From Pseudomonadota bacterium (GTDB lineage Bacteria; Pseudomonadota; Gammaproteobacteria; Acidiferrobacterales; Acidiferrobacteraceae): a DNA stretch of 64,000 nt. Where the stretch lies: the NCBI GenBank assembly GCA_021794595.1, contig JAJYQN010000096.1, positions 18,399-82,398 of the forward strand, read 5' to 3'. How positions within the stretch are numbered: position 1 is the stretch's first letter; each line of letters opens with the position of its first letter. Shown piece by piece: positions 1 to 11,172 of this stretch. A program made the translations under genes and the position numbers. The notes below the pieces were generated by a model, which had not been told where the DNA came from, made no database searches, and saw nothing but the letters and a program-made list of their open reading frames with translations.

Positions 1-417
1 AACTCGACCCAGGTGGCGTGCATAGACTTCTCGACGACCTCGTTTGTGAAAGAGATTAGCCGGGCGCGTACCTTCGGCTTTATGCGTCAACTCGAGGCCC
101 TGCGCCAAAACGGCCTGGCTCGTGGCGGCGGTCTCGATAACGCCATCGTCATGGACGATTTCCGCATCTTGAACGAGGACGGGCTGCGGTATGAGGACGA
201 GTTCGTAAAGCATAAGATACTCGATGCCATAGGCGACCTGTATTTGCTGGGGCACCCCCTTATTGGCGCCTTTAGCGCCTGCAAGTCCGGGCATGCGCTG
301 AACAATAGACTGCTGCGGGCCTTGGTTGCGGATGCCGATGCCTGGGAGTTGGTGTCGTTTGAGGAAACCGACCAACCGGCCATTTCTTTCGCTCGTGCCT
401 TGCCGGCTATGACATAA
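1..417 (+). CDS. lpxC: UDP-3-O-acyl-N-acetylglucosamine deacetylase, C-terminal part (5' end outside window)
   Basis: Protein contains LpxC-like C-terminal text ([29 protein letters not shown]...[28 protein letters not shown]); open to window edge; lpxC-M23-secA order is common in proteobacteria. Confidence 0.93.
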   Translation, partial: NSTQVACIDFSTTSFVKEISRARTFGFMRQLEALRQNGLARGGGLDNAIVMDDFRILNEDGLRYEDEFVKHKILDAIGDLYLLGHPLIGAFSACKSGHALNNRLLRALVADADAWELVSFEETDQPAISFARALPAMT

Positions 418-464
418 GGGCGGCGGCCGAGAGGGCCGCCCACGAGCTTTAAGGAGAGGAAGGA

Positions 465-959
465 GTGAAGGGAGAACGACCCGCTCATCTGAGCGTACTC
501 ATAGTCGGCCACAGGCGACCCTGGAATCGCTCTTTTCGCCTGACCCCTAAGCAGTGGAAGCTTGCCGCGGCCCTCATCGGGGGTGTGATTCCGCTCTTTA
601 TCGCGGTCGGTGTTTATGGCGCCCTGGCCCGGCTCTTTGCTCCCAATTCGGACCCGCTCGCGCAGGGGACCGAGGTGCGGGTGCTGCGCAATGAGGTGGC
701 CTTGGTCACCCACAATACCTCGGCAGGCCTTGATGCCATGGGACTTGAATTGGGGGCCTTGAACTCCGAGGCCGAGCATCTGACCACGCTCCAGGATCGG
801 CTCATGCGCTCGGCCGGCGTTCATATCCGCTTAGCCCGTCCGCCCGCGCCCTCGGTCCGTTCCGACCAAGGGACGCATCTGATGGCCTCTTTGCACACGC
901 TGTCTCGGCAATTACAACCGCGACGTCCCACGAAGCAGGCGCCTCGGCAGTCATTATGA
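465..959 (+). CDS. hypothetical single-TM protein between lpxC and M23 peptidase
   Basis: ORF with TM segment (LAAALIGGVIPLFIAVGVYGALARLF), overlaps next CDS by 4 bp (ATGA). Confidence 0.7.
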   Translation: MKGERPAHLSVLIVGHRRPWNRSFRLTPKQWKLAAALIGGVIPLFIAVGVYGALARLFAPNSDPLAQGTEVRVLRNEVALVTHNTSAGLDAMGLELGALNSEAEHLTTLQDRLMRSAGVHIRLARPPAPSVRSDQGTHLMASLHTLSRQLQPRRPTKQAPRQSL

Positions 960-1879
960 ATATCATTCTGATGCGCGAAGCCGACGCGAGCGCGCGGCGG
1001 ATAACCTTGACGATCGGACACCTTGTATTCGGTGCCATACTGCTTTTCGGGGTCGTTCCGCTCGTCTTAGGCGCGCTCGCCTTTTGGGTCTCGGGTCTTG
1101 GCGGTCCGCTCACCTCCGGCGCACGGGGGCAGTCCGGGGGGCTCCAGCAGACGGTAGCGAGGGTTCAACGGTTACGGGACTTAAGCCGGACCGAGCTCTC
1201 GGGTTTGGCTCAGGACATTGGGACGCTAAAGGCGCAAACGAGTCGGCTCGACGTTTTAGGTGCGCGCCTGGGGGCCCTTGCCGATATCCGACCCGCTGTG
1301 TGGCATGTTCCGAACTCCGCCGTGTCGTCGCCCGCAGGTCTTGGCAAGGATACGAATTGGACCCTTGCGAGCCTCCAAACCCTATCGGCCAAGTTACACG
1401 CAGCCCTTGCGTATAAGGAAATGGAGCTTACGGCCTTGGGAGCGATGTTGGCCGCGCGTCAAGTCAACGCGAACACCACACCTGGGGGTTGGCCGGTCCG
1501 AGGCGGCTGGATCTCCTCCCCGTTCGGGCCGCGTCCCGATCCGTTTACAGGGCGCCCTGGCTTTCATCCGGGGGTTGATATCGCGGCCCCCACCGGGACC
1601 CCGGTCCGGGCCATGGCCGCGGGTATCGTGATATTCGCCGGGCCCGATGGCGGCTTTGGTCGGCTCGTCAAGGTGTTCGATGGCCACAGCGAGGTCACGA
1701 TGTATGCCCATCTCAGTGCCCGTTACGTGCATGTGGGAGAAATTATTCATAAAGGTCAATTACTCGGGCGGGTGGGCGACACCGGCTATTCCACCGGTCC
1801 ACACCTCCATTTTGAGGTCCTTTTGCATGGCGTCCCCATCAATCCCATCGGTTTCCTCCACATAGCCGATCGTCGTTAG
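956..1879 (+). CDS. M23 family metallopeptidase (LytM/MepM-like)
   Basis: Motifs SPFGPRPDPFTGRPGFHPGVDIAAPTGTPV and GPHLHFEV typical of peptidase M23. Confidence 0.92.
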   Translation: MNIILMREADASARRITLTIGHLVFGAILLFGVVPLVLGALAFWVSGLGGPLTSGARGQSGGLQQTVARVQRLRDLSRTELSGLAQDIGTLKAQTSRLDVLGARLGALADIRPAVWHVPNSAVSSPAGLGKDTNWTLASLQTLSAKLHAALAYKEMELTALGAMLAARQVNANTTPGGWPVRGGWISSPFGPRPDPFTGRPGFHPGVDIAAPTGTPVRAMAAGIVIFAGPDGGFGRLVKVFDGHSEVTMYAHLSARYVHVGEIIHKGQLLGRVGDTGYSTGPHLHFEVLLHGVPINPIGFLHIADRR

Positions 1880-1947
1880 CGCTCAAGTGTTCAAGTAAGG
1901 CGTCTTTTCAGCCATAATGCGGCTTTCCTCGGGTCGCCAAGAAGGCT

Positions 1948-4638
1948 ATGGTCGCAAACGTCTTAAGCAAGTTCTTCGGGAGCCGCAATGATCGTGTCGT
2001 GCGGCGTATGCGTCAGCAAGTCGGCCGCATCAACGAGTGGGAACCGAAGTGCAGCGCGCTCTCTGATGAGGCCTTGCGGGCCCAGACGATCAAATTCCGA
2101 GAGCGGCTTGCGCGCGGCGAATCGCTTTCAGCGCTTTTGCCCGAAGCGTTCGCGACGGTGCGCGAGGCCTCCAAGCGGGTTCTCGGTATGCGCCACTTCG
2201 ATGTCCAGCTGATAGGCGGCATGGTCTTGCATGAAGGCAAGATCGCGGAGATGCGGACCGGGGAAGGGAAGACGCTTGTCGCGACCCTCGCGGCCTATTT
2301 GAACGCCTTACCGGGATCAGGCGTGCATGTGGTTACCGTCAATGACTATCTGGCCACCCGGGACGCCCAATGGATGGGGCGCCTCTATGGCTTCCTCGGC
2401 CTTACGGTAGGAACCGTTGTGTCCACGCTGGACGGCCCCGCGAGGCGGGACGCCTACGGCGCCGATATCACCTACGGCACCAATAATGAGTTCGGGTTCG
2501 ATTACCTCCGTGACAATATGGCCTTTAGCGCCGAGGAGCGGGTCCAGCGGATACTGAACTACGCCATCGTCGATGAGGTGGACTCGATCCTGATCGATGA
2601 GGCGAGGACCCCGCTCATCATTTCCGGGCCCACCGAAGAAAACACCGACCTCTACGCAAAAATCGATGCCATCGTGCCGAAGCTTACCCGCCAGACCGAG
2701 GAAGGGGGGCCGGGGGATTACACGGTGGACGAAAAGGCTAAGCATATCTACCTTACCGAAGAGGGTCACGAGGCCGCCGAACGCCTCTTGGCGAAGGCCG
2801 GCCTTTTGGCGGATGGGGCGAGTCTTTATGACGTGGCCAATATGGCGCTCCTCCATCACGTCAATGCGGCCCTGCGCGCTCATGCTCTCTACCATCGCGA
2901 GGTGGATTACATCGTATCCGACGGCCAAATCGTCATCGTCGATGAGTTCACCGGGCGCATGATGCCGGGGCGCCGCTGGTCGGACGGGCTTCATCAGGCC
3001 GTCGAGGCCAAGGAGCGCGTCGAAATCCAAAACGAAAATCAGACGCTCGCCTCGATCACCTTCCAGAATTACTTCCGTCTCTACGAAAAACTGGCGGGTA
3101 TGACCGGTACGGCCGATACCGAGGCGTTTGAGTTCCAGGAGATCTATAACCTCGAGGTGACGGTGATACCGACCCATCGCGTGGCGGTACGCGAGGATAT
3201 GGGGGACCAGGTCTATCGCACCGCCGCCGAGAAGCACGCTGCGATCGTGGCCGACATCGAGGCGTCGTATAAAAAAGGCCAACCGGTGCTCGTGGGTACG
3301 GCCTCGATCGAAAGCTCCGAGAATCTGTCGACTTTATTAAAGAAGAGCAAGATCCCTCATGAGGTTTTGAATGCCAAGCACCATGAGCGGGAGGCCCATA
3401 TTATTGCTCAGGCGGGTCGCGAAGGGGCGGTGACGATCGCCACCAATATGGCCGGTCGCGGAACGGATATCGTTTTAGGCGGGAATCCGGAGGCGGATAC
3501 CAAGCAGGCGACAACCGACGAGGAGCGGGCTGCGGTTCTTCGGGACTGGCAGCTGCGCCACGATCGGGTCATTGCGGCTGGTGGCCTAAAGGTGATCGGA
3601 ACGGAACGCCACGAGTCGCGGCGTATCGATAACCAGCTTCGGGGCCGCTCGGGACGCCAGGGAGATCCGGGCACCACCCGGTTCTATCTCTCCCTCGAAG
3701 ATAATCTGATGCGCATCTTTGGGTCGGATCGCGTAGCGGGCCTCATGGATAAGCTTGGCATGGAGCAGGGTGATGCCATCGAGCACCCATGGGTGACCAA
3801 GGCCATAGAAAACGCGCAGCGCAAGGTCGAGGCGTACAATTTCGATGTTCGTAAGCAGCTTCTGGAATACGACGATGTGGCCAATGATCAGCGAAAGGTC
3901 ATCTATGACCAGCGTAATAAGCTACTCGTCGCAGAGGATGTGAGCGCAAGCGTCGCCGCCATCCATCAGGATGTCGTCGAGGCGCTCATCAGTAGCCATA
4001 TCCCCCCAAATAGCTTCGAGGAGCAGTGGGATATCGCAGGCCTTCAGGAGACGCTGATACGCGAACTCCGCCTCGAGTTGCCAATCGACCGCTGGCTGAA
4101 GGAGGACAGTGGCCTCGATGAAGGGGCTCTGCGAGCCCGCATTCAAGAGCAGGCGCAGAATAGCTATAAGCAGAAGACCGAGCAGCTCGGGGCGGAGACC
4201 ATGCGCCATCTCGAAAAGGCGATCATGCTCCAGGTTCTGGATCTCCAGTGGAAGGATCATCTGGCCGCTATGGACCATTTGCGTCAAGGTATCGGATTGC
4301 GCAGCTATGCCCAAAAGAGCCCGCAGCAGGAGTATAAGCGTGAGGCCTTCGAGCTATTTTCGCAAATGCTGGACCGCATCAAGCACGAGGTCATTACAAC
4401 GATCGCTCAGGTCGATATCCAAGACGAGAGCGACATTGAATTCATAGATGAGCAACGCCGTCAGCATGGGGAGACGTTTTACGAACACCCAAGCGTCCTC
4501 GGGGTGGAGGGCGAGGCCGACGATGCTGGGGCATCGGTCCAGACGGTGATGAGGGCGGGTCCCAAGGTGGGTCGGAACGATCCCTGCCCGTGCGGGTCCG
4601 GGAAAAAGTATAAACAGTGTCACGGCAGGCTCGCCTAG
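1948..4638 (+). CDS. secA: preprotein translocase subunit SecA
   Basis: 896 aa; [33 protein letters not shown], and C-terminal zinc motif [14 protein letters not shown]. Confidence 0.98.
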   Translation: MVANVLSKFFGSRNDRVVRRMRQQVGRINEWEPKCSALSDEALRAQTIKFRERLARGESLSALLPEAFATVREASKRVLGMRHFDVQLIGGMVLHEGKIAEMRTGEGKTLVATLAAYLNALPGSGVHVVTVNDYLATRDAQWMGRLYGFLGLTVGTVVSTLDGPARRDAYGADITYGTNNEFGFDYLRDNMAFSAEERVQRILNYAIVDEVDSILIDEARTPLIISGPTEENTDLYAKIDAIVPKLTRQTEEGGPGDYTVDEKAKHIYLTEEGHEAAERLLAKAGLLADGASLYDVANMALLHHVNAALRAHALYHREVDYIVSDGQIVIVDEFTGRMMPGRRWSDGLHQAVEAKERVEIQNENQTLASITFQNYFRLYEKLAGMTGTADTEAFEFQEIYNLEVTVIPTHRVAVREDMGDQVYRTAAEKHAAIVADIEASYKKGQPVLVGTASIESSENLSTLLKKSKIPHEVLNAKHHEREAHIIAQAGREGAVTIATNMAGRGTDIVLGGNPEADTKQATTDEERAAVLRDWQLRHDRVIAAGGLKVIGTERHESRRIDNQLRGRSGRQGDPGTTRFYLSLEDNLMRIFGSDRVAGLMDKLGMEQGDAIEHPWVTKAIENAQRKVEAYNFDVRKQLLEYDDVANDQRKVIYDQRNKLLVAEDVSASVAAIHQDVVEALISSHIPPNSFEEQWDIAGLQETLIRELRLELPIDRWLKEDSGLDEGALRARIQEQAQNSYKQKTEQLGAETMRHLEKAIMLQVLDLQWKDHLAAMDHLRQGIGLRSYAQKSPQQEYKREAFELFSQMLDRIKHEVITTIAQVDIQDESDIEFIDEQRRQHGETFYEHPSVLGVEGEADDAGASVQTVMRAGPKVGRNDPCPCGSGKKYKQCHGRLA

Positions 4639-4647
4639 GAGGATGGC

Positions 4648-5862
4648 ATGGCAGAAGTAAAGATAATGCCCCCCCTGGGGGCCGTGCCTGGCATACGCCT
4701 GGGGACCGCCATGGCGGGGATCCGCAAGGCCGGTCGACCCGATCTCGTGGTCATCCAGTGTGAGCCGGGAACGACCGCCGCCGCAGCCTTCACGCAAAGC
4801 CATTTTGCGGCCGCTCCGGTACTGGTTGCCAAGGCCCATCTGGCGCGCGCCGAACCTCGTGCCCTGGTTATTAATACGGGTTTTGCGAATGCCGCGACCG
4901 GCGAGGGCGGGCGGCAGGATGCCTTGGCCTGCTGTACGGCGCTCGCGCGCGAGCTGGGCTGTGGCCTAGAAGAGATCCTGCCGTTTTCCACCGGGGTGAT
5001 TGGTGAACGTTTGCCGGTGGCGGTCTTGGTGGCGGGCCTGCCATCCGCGATCGCGAGCGCGACCGAGGATGGCTGGCTTCAGGCAGCGCACGGGATCATG
5101 ACCACCGACACAGTCGCCAAGGCCTCGGCGGCCAAGCTTATGTTGGACGATAAGCTGGTCCGATTGGCGGGTATCGCCAAGGGGTCGGGGATGATCCACC
5201 CGAATATGGCGACGATGCTGGCTTTTATCGGCACCGATCTTTCCGCGCCTAGGGCGGTCTTGAAGGCTGCCCTAGATGAGGCGATTCGGTCGACGTTCAA
5301 TGCGGTCTCGGTCGACGGCGACACCTCGACCAACGACGCTGTGGTATTGCTCGCCACAGGCAAGTCGGGCGTGCGGATCGACCGGAACGAGGGTCCGGCG
5401 TTTGCGCGTTTCGTGGCGGTCCTGGAGACCGTATGTGCCGAGCTGGCCCATGCCATCGTCCGCGACGGGGAAGGGGCGACCAAGTTTGTGCGGGTGGACG
5501 TTTCCGGGGGCCGGTCGCGCGAGGAGTGCCAAGTCGTCGCCAACACCATCGCCCAGTCACCCTTGGTCAAGACCGCGCTTTTTGCGAGCGACCCCAATTG
5601 GGGTCGGATTCTGATGGCGGTGGGCCGTTCGCCTATTGCCTTGGATGACCCGAATCGTGTCACCGTCACCCTAAATGGCCTACGGGTCTTTACCAATGGC
5701 GCCGTGGACCCCGCTTATCGCGAAGAGCAGGGCCAGAAGGCCTTGGCGGCATTGGATATCGTCATCGGTGTCGATCTCGGCCAGGGGTCGGAAAAGGCCA
5801 CTGTCTTTACCTGCGACCTGTCGTACGATTATGTCCGCATCAATGGGTCTTACCGCACCTAA
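4648..5862 (+). CDS. argJ: bifunctional glutamate N-acetyltransferase/amino-acid acetyltransferase ArgJ
   Basis: GSGMIHPNMATML autoprocessing site and overall ArgJ sequence. Confidence 0.96.
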   Translation: MAEVKIMPPLGAVPGIRLGTAMAGIRKAGRPDLVVIQCEPGTTAAAAFTQSHFAAAPVLVAKAHLARAEPRALVINTGFANAATGEGGRQDALACCTALARELGCGLEEILPFSTGVIGERLPVAVLVAGLPSAIASATEDGWLQAAHGIMTTDTVAKASAAKLMLDDKLVRLAGIAKGSGMIHPNMATMLAFIGTDLSAPRAVLKAALDEAIRSTFNAVSVDGDTSTNDAVVLLATGKSGVRIDRNEGPAFARFVAVLETVCAELAHAIVRDGEGATKFVRVDVSGGRSREECQVVANTIAQSPLVKTALFASDPNWGRILMAVGRSPIALDDPNRVTVTLNGLRVFTNGAVDPAYREEQGQKALAALDIVIGVDLGQGSEKATVFTCDLSYDYVRINGSYRT

Positions 5863-6781
5863 GCCGGTCGTCGTCGGGATTATCCAGGACCCGACCGGCC
5901 GGGTTCTCGTTGCGCGCCGACCACCGACCAAGGTGGGTGGGGGCCTCTGGGAGTTCCCAGGCGGTAAGGTGGGCGGCGGCGAATCCGAAGAAGCGGCTCT
6001 CCGACGCGAGCTCGATGAGGAGTTGGGGATCACGGCGGGGCAGTGTGAATCGCTTCCGCACTTTCGGGCGGATCCGCCCCCGTCTGTCAGTCTGTCTTTT
6101 TGGCGGGTTCACGACTACTGGGGCGTGCCCTACGGGCGTGAGGGGCAGGATGTGCGATGGTGCACTCTAGACGACCTCGCGACGCTGCCTTTTCTGCCCG
6201 CCGATCTCCCGATTTTGCCGCGCCTCACCTTGCCGTCTCTCTATCTTATCAGTGATGTGGAGCGCCTCGGCGAAGAGGTGTTCGAGGAACGATTGCAGGC
6301 CGCGCTCAAACGCGGCGCGCGCCTTATCCAGTTGCGCGAGCCTTGGGTCTGCGCGCGCCTGTGCGCGTATGCGGCGCGACTCAAGGACCTGTGTGCCCCT
6401 TATGGCGCACGCTGCCTTGTGAACGGCGGCCCGCAGGAGGTCGGCACCTGCGCCGACGGCATCCATCTCTCGTCGGCTCGCCTTTGGCAACTCTCTGAAC
6501 GACCACTCTCCAGGGATCGGCTCATTGGCGCCTCGTGTCACAACGAACGAGATTTGCAAAAAGCAGCGGAGCTGGGCTGCGATTTTGCGGTCCTGTCGCC
6601 GGTTCGGCAGACTCAAAGCCATCCTGAGAGGGAACCTCTTGGCTGGTCGGGCTTTGCTGAGCTTGCGGTGTCGACCTGGTTGCCCGTCTATGCCCTGGGA
6701 GGTATGAAAGAACAGGATTGCCGAGAGGCTAACCAGGCCTTCGCGCAGGGTGTCGCCCTCCGCGGCGCCGTTTTCGGGTAA
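5843..6781 (+). CDS. Nudix (MutT-type) hydrolase fused to thiamine-phosphate-synthase-like domain
   Basis: Nudix box GGKVGGGESEEAALRRELDEELGI followed by ThiE-like TIM-barrel; ATG at 5843 overlaps the argJ end. Confidence 0.9.
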   Translation: MGLTAPKPVVVGIIQDPTGRVLVARRPPTKVGGGLWEFPGGKVGGGESEEAALRRELDEELGITAGQCESLPHFRADPPPSVSLSFWRVHDYWGVPYGREGQDVRWCTLDDLATLPFLPADLPILPRLTLPSLYLISDVERLGEEVFEERLQAALKRGARLIQLREPWVCARLCAYAARLKDLCAPYGARCLVNGGPQEVGTCADGIHLSSARLWQLSERPLSRDRLIGASCHNERDLQKAAELGCDFAVLSPVRQTQSHPEREPLGWSGFAELAVSTWLPVYALGGMKEQDCREANQAFAQGVALRGAVFG

Positions 6782-7033
6782 GGCGCGCAAAAGGGCGCGC
6801 GTCGCCCTCGCTAGACGTTTGATGGGTCGAGTCCCCGGATACAAAACCAAGCGTTAGCCGTATCTTCAGGGCCTTGCTGCCCAATACGGTATGCCGCCTG
6901 CCATGCGCTGTGCCACCCCTCATGATCTGGCCCTCGTGGCAAAGTCGCCGGCTTTCCTTTAGAGTCGCTCCTATGGCTCGTTTCGTAGAGGGGCAGATGT
7001 CGACCAGCGAGTGGCGGATCAAGGGGGTCGTCT

Positions 7034-7366
7034 ATGAGCAACGCGGATAGCTTAAACACGGTTCTGGATCAGCTATTGTCGGACGTGAAGGCGGTATTAG
7101 CCGACAGCGAACGACTGCTTCAGGCGACGACTCAGGAAGGGGCAGAGGTGCTCGCGGTCTTACGCACCGATTTTGCAGAACGGCTCCACGTCGCGAAAGG
7201 GCAGTTAAAGACGGCCGAAAAAATGGCTTTCGATAAAACGGCCGGGGGAATTGCGGCCGTTGAGGACGCGATTCGTACCAATCCCTGGCAGACGCTGTTA
7301 GTAGTCGGCGGGGCCGCGGCCCTCATAGGCTATCTGGCCGGTCGCGTTGGTTCTAGCCGTGGGTGA
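7034..7366 (+). CDS. YqjD/ElaB/DUF883 family protein
   Basis: 110 aa helical protein with C-terminal TM: NPWQTLLVVGGAAALIGYLAGR. Confidence 0.85.
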   Translation: MSNADSLNTVLDQLLSDVKAVLADSERLLQATTQEGAEVLAVLRTDFAERLHVAKGQLKTAEKMAFDKTAGGIAAVEDAIRTNPWQTLLVVGGAAALIGYLAGRVGSSRG

Positions 7367-7724
7367 CGGGGACTTGGGAGAGCGCCCATCAGGCGGCGAC
7401 CGCGCGGCATCTAGCCCCTTTGTTGCCGGGCTCGTGTCGCTCCTGGCGGCGCTTATTAATCAGCGCTACGCCGAGCCCCTTCATGCGCTCCGCGCCGAAA
7501 AGCATAGGCTCCTGCGGGGCGCGGCATTCGCCGCGTGCGCCGCGTTCTTCTCCTTGATGGGCGTGGTGGTCTTGTCGTTCGGTGTGATTGCGCTCTTTTG
7601 GAACCATGATCGCCTGGCAGCAGTGGGGGGCGTAATCGGTTTTTATTGGGTGCTAGCGTTGATATTTTTTTGGCGGTGGCGGGCTCTTGTCAAACAGGGC
7701 AGCCATCTCTTCGGCCGCCGATAA
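7359..7724 (+). CDS. phage holin family / YqjE-like membrane protein
   Basis: Two TM segments, adjacent to yqjD-like gene; GTG start at 7359 preferred over TTG at 7347. Confidence 0.7.
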   Translation: MGDGDLGERPSGGDRAASSPFVAGLVSLLAALINQRYAEPLHALRAEKHRLLRGAAFAACAAFFSLMGVVVLSFGVIALFWNHDRLAAVGGVIGFYWVLALIFFWRWRALVKQGSHLFGRR

Positions 7725-7742
7725 CGGGGGCGCTGGGCTCTC

Positions 7743-8342
7743 CTAGCCGGCAATGGGTCGTAATAGGTAACGCTCGTGGAGTGCGCGGACGCGCATCAAA
7801 AGCTCGGCCGGCGAATCGTCATTTACGATCAGATCGTCTGCCAGGGCCCTCCGTTTTTCGGCGCTCGCCTGGATCGCAAGCAGATCGTCGATCGTCTCAG
7901 GGGCGAGGCCCCGAGCCCGCAAGCGCTGTCGTTGCTCTTTAGGATCGACGTCTATGACCAAAACCCGGTTTACGAAATCCGGCCGTCCGACCTCGGCCAG
8001 GAGCGGAATGACCAACAGGGCATAGGGGTGGGCATCCTCGGATCGTCTTCGTAAGGCCTCGTGAATGGGTGGGTGAAGGAGGGCCTCGAGCGTTTTACGT
8101 GCGACCGGGTCGGTAAAGACCCGTTGCCGCAGTAGGGGTCGCGCAATACGACCCTCGCTGTCGGCGATGTCCTCGCCGAAGGTGGCCCGCAGGATGGCAT
8201 TGATCTCTTGCCCGGGCTCCATGAGTTCGTGCGCGATGCTGTCGGCGTCGATGACAAGCGCCCCGCACTCGGCAAACATTTGGGCGGCGACGGATTTGCC
8301 GGCGCCGGCACCGCCTGTCAAAGCGACCCTATAAGTGGCCAT
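7743..8342 (-). CDS. coaE: dephospho-CoA kinase
   Basis: P-loop GGAGAGKS, DADSIAHELMEPG; next to pilD. Confidence 0.95.
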   Translation of the reverse strand: MATYRVALTGGAGAGKSVAAQMFAECGALVIDADSIAHELMEPGQEINAILRATFGEDIADSEGRIARPLLRQRVFTDPVARKTLEALLHPPIHEALRRRSEDAHPYALLVIPLLAEVGRPDFVNRVLVIDVDPKEQRQRLRARGLAPETIDDLLAIQASAEKRRALADDLIVNDDSPAELLMRVRALHERYLLRPIAG

Positions 8343-9195
8343 GTGCCATGTGTAGATAACCTGCCAGGATGGGCCAGCCGAAGAAGAGTCCGATCCAAGT
8401 CGCCCAGCATAGGAATGGCCCGAAGGGCATGGGTGTGCTGCGCTGTAGGCGCCCGGTCACGATCAATATGATCCCGTACACGGCGCCCGTGAGCGATGCG
8501 AGCAGTATGATCAAGGGGAGCATCTGCCACCCAAGCCATGCTCCGGCGACGGCAAAGAGCTTGAAGTCGCCATAACCCATACCTTCTTTGCCGGTGGCAA
8601 AACGAAACGCGTGAAAGATGAGCCATAAAAAGAGGTAGGCGAACGCCGCGCCCCAGACCGCCGACGGTAAAGAGGTGTAAAGCCCGGCGCTATTTGCAAG
8701 CAGACCCAGCCACAGAAGGGGTAGGGTGATGACATCAGGGAGAATCTGCTCTTTCGAGTCGATAAAGCTGAGCGCGATAAGGCCTGCAGTCAGAAGAAAG
8801 GCGAACCCGGCCCGCGCCGTGAGCCCGAAGTGTGCGACTGTGGCTACGGCGGCGAGAGTCGTCAGTACCTCGATCAAAAAGTAGCGACTGGGGATCCGCG
8901 CGTGGCAGTGGCGGCATCGTCCTCGGAGCGCGAGGAAACCGAAGAGCGGAATATTGTCCTGTAGCCCTAAGGCCGTTTGGCACTCGGGACAATGGGATCC
9001 CGGCCAAGCGAGATTGAAGGTCGGTCCCGGTTCCGGCTGCGGCAAGCCCAAGGCCTCGCGACAGTCCCGTTCCCAGTGGCGTTTCAGGATGAGGGGGAGT
9101 CGATAGACGAGCATGCTGAGGAAGCTGCCGATGACGGCCCCTCCCGTTATGACGAAAATCGCGACCGGGAGTGAAGAGTGAGCGCTTACAATCAT
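8329..9195 (-). CDS. pilD: type IV prepilin peptidase/methyltransferase
   Basis: CPECQTAL...CRHCHARIP zinc motifs, aspartyl peptidase residues (SFIDSKEQILPD; GYGDFKL). Confidence 0.95.
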   Translation of the reverse strand: MIVSAHSSLPVAIFVITGGAVIGSFLSMLVYRLPLILKRHWERDCREALGLPQPEPGPTFNLAWPGSHCPECQTALGLQDNIPLFGFLALRGRCRHCHARIPSRYFLIEVLTTLAAVATVAHFGLTARAGFAFLLTAGLIALSFIDSKEQILPDVITLPLLWLGLLANSAGLYTSLPSAVWGAAFAYLFLWLIFHAFRFATGKEGMGYGDFKLFAVAGAWLGWQMLPLIILLASLTGAVYGIILIVTGRLQRSTPMPFGPFLCWATWIGLFFGWPILAGYLHMAHGHL

Positions 9196-9323
9196 GGTGG
9201 TTGGCTGATGAACTCGGTTAAAGAGCTGAGAGGTTGACGGCCCGGGGGACTGCTGTCAATGACGTCCGGGGATGCGTGGGCCACGCCGCCGGGCGCGGCC
9301 GTCACCATCGCGGGGCGGCGGCG

Positions 9324-11048
9324 CTACTCGTTTGTGACCCGCTCCACTTCCTCGAGGCTTGTGATCCCTTCCCTGACCTTTTTAAGACCCGACTGGCGCA
9401 AGTCCGCGATCCCTTCCTTTTGGGCTTGTTTGGCGATGTCCGTGGGGTTGCCACCGCTCATGATGATAAGTCCAATCGCCGGGGTTACGGGCATAACCTG
9501 ATAGATACCCACTCGGCCCTTGTAGCCACCGTTGCATTGATCACACCCACCCGGGCCATAAATATGTAAGTTCGGAAGCTCGGCTTCACTAAACCCCGCC
9601 TGAAGGAGGGCCGCGGCCGGAAGCTCCAGCGGTTTCCGGCAGTGCGAACAGAGGCGCCGAGCCAGGCGCTGGGCGATAATCAGATTGACCGCCGAGGCGA
9701 TATTGAAGGGCGGGACCCCCATATTGACGAGCCGCCCCAGGGTCTGGGGGGCATCGTTCGTATGCAGCGTCGAAATCACCATATGTCCGGTTTGCGCGGC
9801 CTTAATGGCGATCTCGGCCGTTTCCAGATCGCGTATCTCACCCACCATGATGACGTCCGGGTCTTGGCGCAGGAAGGCGCGCAAGGCCGTGGCAAATGTC
9901 AATTTGGCGCGTTCGTTGATGTTGACCTGGTTGATGCCGGCTAAGTTGATTTCCACCGGGTCCTCGGCCGTCGAGATGTTTCGGTCCGGGGTATTCAGGA
10001 TATTGAGTGCGGTATACAAGGTCACGGTCTTACCACTTCCCGTAGGTCCCGTAACCAACACCATGCCGTAGGGGCGGTGGATGGCCTCCATGTACACCGC
10101 CTTTTGCTCAGCCTCGAATCCCAACTTATCGACGCCCAAAGACGCCGAGGCCGGGTCGAGGAGGCGGAGTACGACCTTCTCCCCGAAGAGTGTGGGCAGG
10201 GTACTGACACGAAAATCGATCGCCCGGGTTTTCGAGACCCGAATCTTCATACGTCCGTCTTGCGGGACGCGCCGCTCCGAGATGTCGAGCCTCGCTAAAA
10301 TCTTAACGCGGGCCGCGATCCGCGCCGCGAGCGCAATCGGTGGCGATGCCACTTCCTCTAACACGCCATCGGTCCGAAACCGGACGCGATAGACGCGCTC
10401 GTAGGGCTCGATATGGATGTCGGACGCCCCGCGGCTAATAGCGTCTAGCAGGATCTTATTCACAAAACGGACGATCGGCTTATCGTTGACGTCGTCCGCC
10501 CCGTCTTCCTCTTTAGACTCGTTTTCTATGCCGACCTCGACATTGTCGAGGGCCTCGCTGGCCGCCATGTCGGCGAGCGAGCTGTCTTGGTGATCGAGGT
10601 TGCGGTCTATTAGTTGTCCGAGCTTGCCTTCCTCTACCAGCAGGGGTTCCGGTAGCAGGCCGGTATTAAACTTGATCTCATCGAGCGCCGCCAAGTTTGT
10701 GGGGTCGGCGACCGCCACGAACAGCCGTGTACCGCGCTTGAATATCGGGAGTACCCGATGGCGCCTTATGAGCTTCGCGTCGACGAGCTTGATCGGGAAG
10801 ATCTCGGTATCGAGCGCGCTGATGTCGAGGAGCGGGATACCGAACTCCTCAGACGCCACTTTCGCGATCGTCAGCGAGTCAAGCTTCTTACTCTCAACAA
10901 GACGCGTGACGAAGGAGACCTTATTGGTCTGAGACTCGGTATTCAGGCGTTCGGCCTCAGCCGTGGTCAGTAGCTGATCACGCACAAGCCGCGCCGCGAG
11001 GCCCGTAAGTAGAACACCACCGTTGACAATCGGATTGACTGTAGCCAT
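9324..11048 (-). CDS. pilB: type IV-A pilus assembly ATPase PilB
   Basis: Walker A GPTGSGKTVTLYTAL, GEIRDLETAEIA, zinc tetracysteine CSHCRKP...CDQCNGG; ATG at 11048 (MATVNPIVNGG) preferred over 11165. Confidence 0.95.
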   Translation of the reverse strand: MATVNPIVNGGVLLTGLAARLVRDQLLTTAEAERLNTESQTNKVSFVTRLVESKKLDSLTIAKVASEEFGIPLLDISALDTEIFPIKLVDAKLIRRHRVLPIFKRGTRLFVAVADPTNLAALDEIKFNTGLLPEPLLVEEGKLGQLIDRNLDHQDSSLADMAASEALDNVEVGIENESKEEDGADDVNDKPIVRFVNKILLDAISRGASDIHIEPYERVYRVRFRTDGVLEEVASPPIALAARIAARVKILARLDISERRVPQDGRMKIRVSKTRAIDFRVSTLPTLFGEKVVLRLLDPASASLGVDKLGFEAEQKAVYMEAIHRPYGMVLVTGPTGSGKTVTLYTALNILNTPDRNISTAEDPVEINLAGINQVNINERAKLTFATALRAFLRQDPDVIMVGEIRDLETAEIAIKAAQTGHMVISTLHTNDAPQTLGRLVNMGVPPFNIASAVNLIIAQRLARRLCSHCRKPLELPAAALLQAGFSEAELPNLHIYGPGGCDQCNGGYKGRVGIYQVMPVTPAIGLIIMSGGNPTDIAKQAQKEGIADLRQSGLKKVREGITSLEEVERVTNE

Positions 11049-11172
11049 AGACGTACGTTCGACCTTGCCGGATACTCCCGTGAGCCTGCCTTTTATAGTA
11101 GTTGAGTTAGCGCCATACGCCAGTCCTCGACGGAGAGTAATCAGGAGTGACTTGACCTCCCCCACTCATTAT

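Noticed and set aside
2317-3282. 321-aa minus-strand ORF opposite secA
   Set aside because: Shadow ORF of a high-GC gene; no recognisable domain and secA on the other strand is unambiguous.
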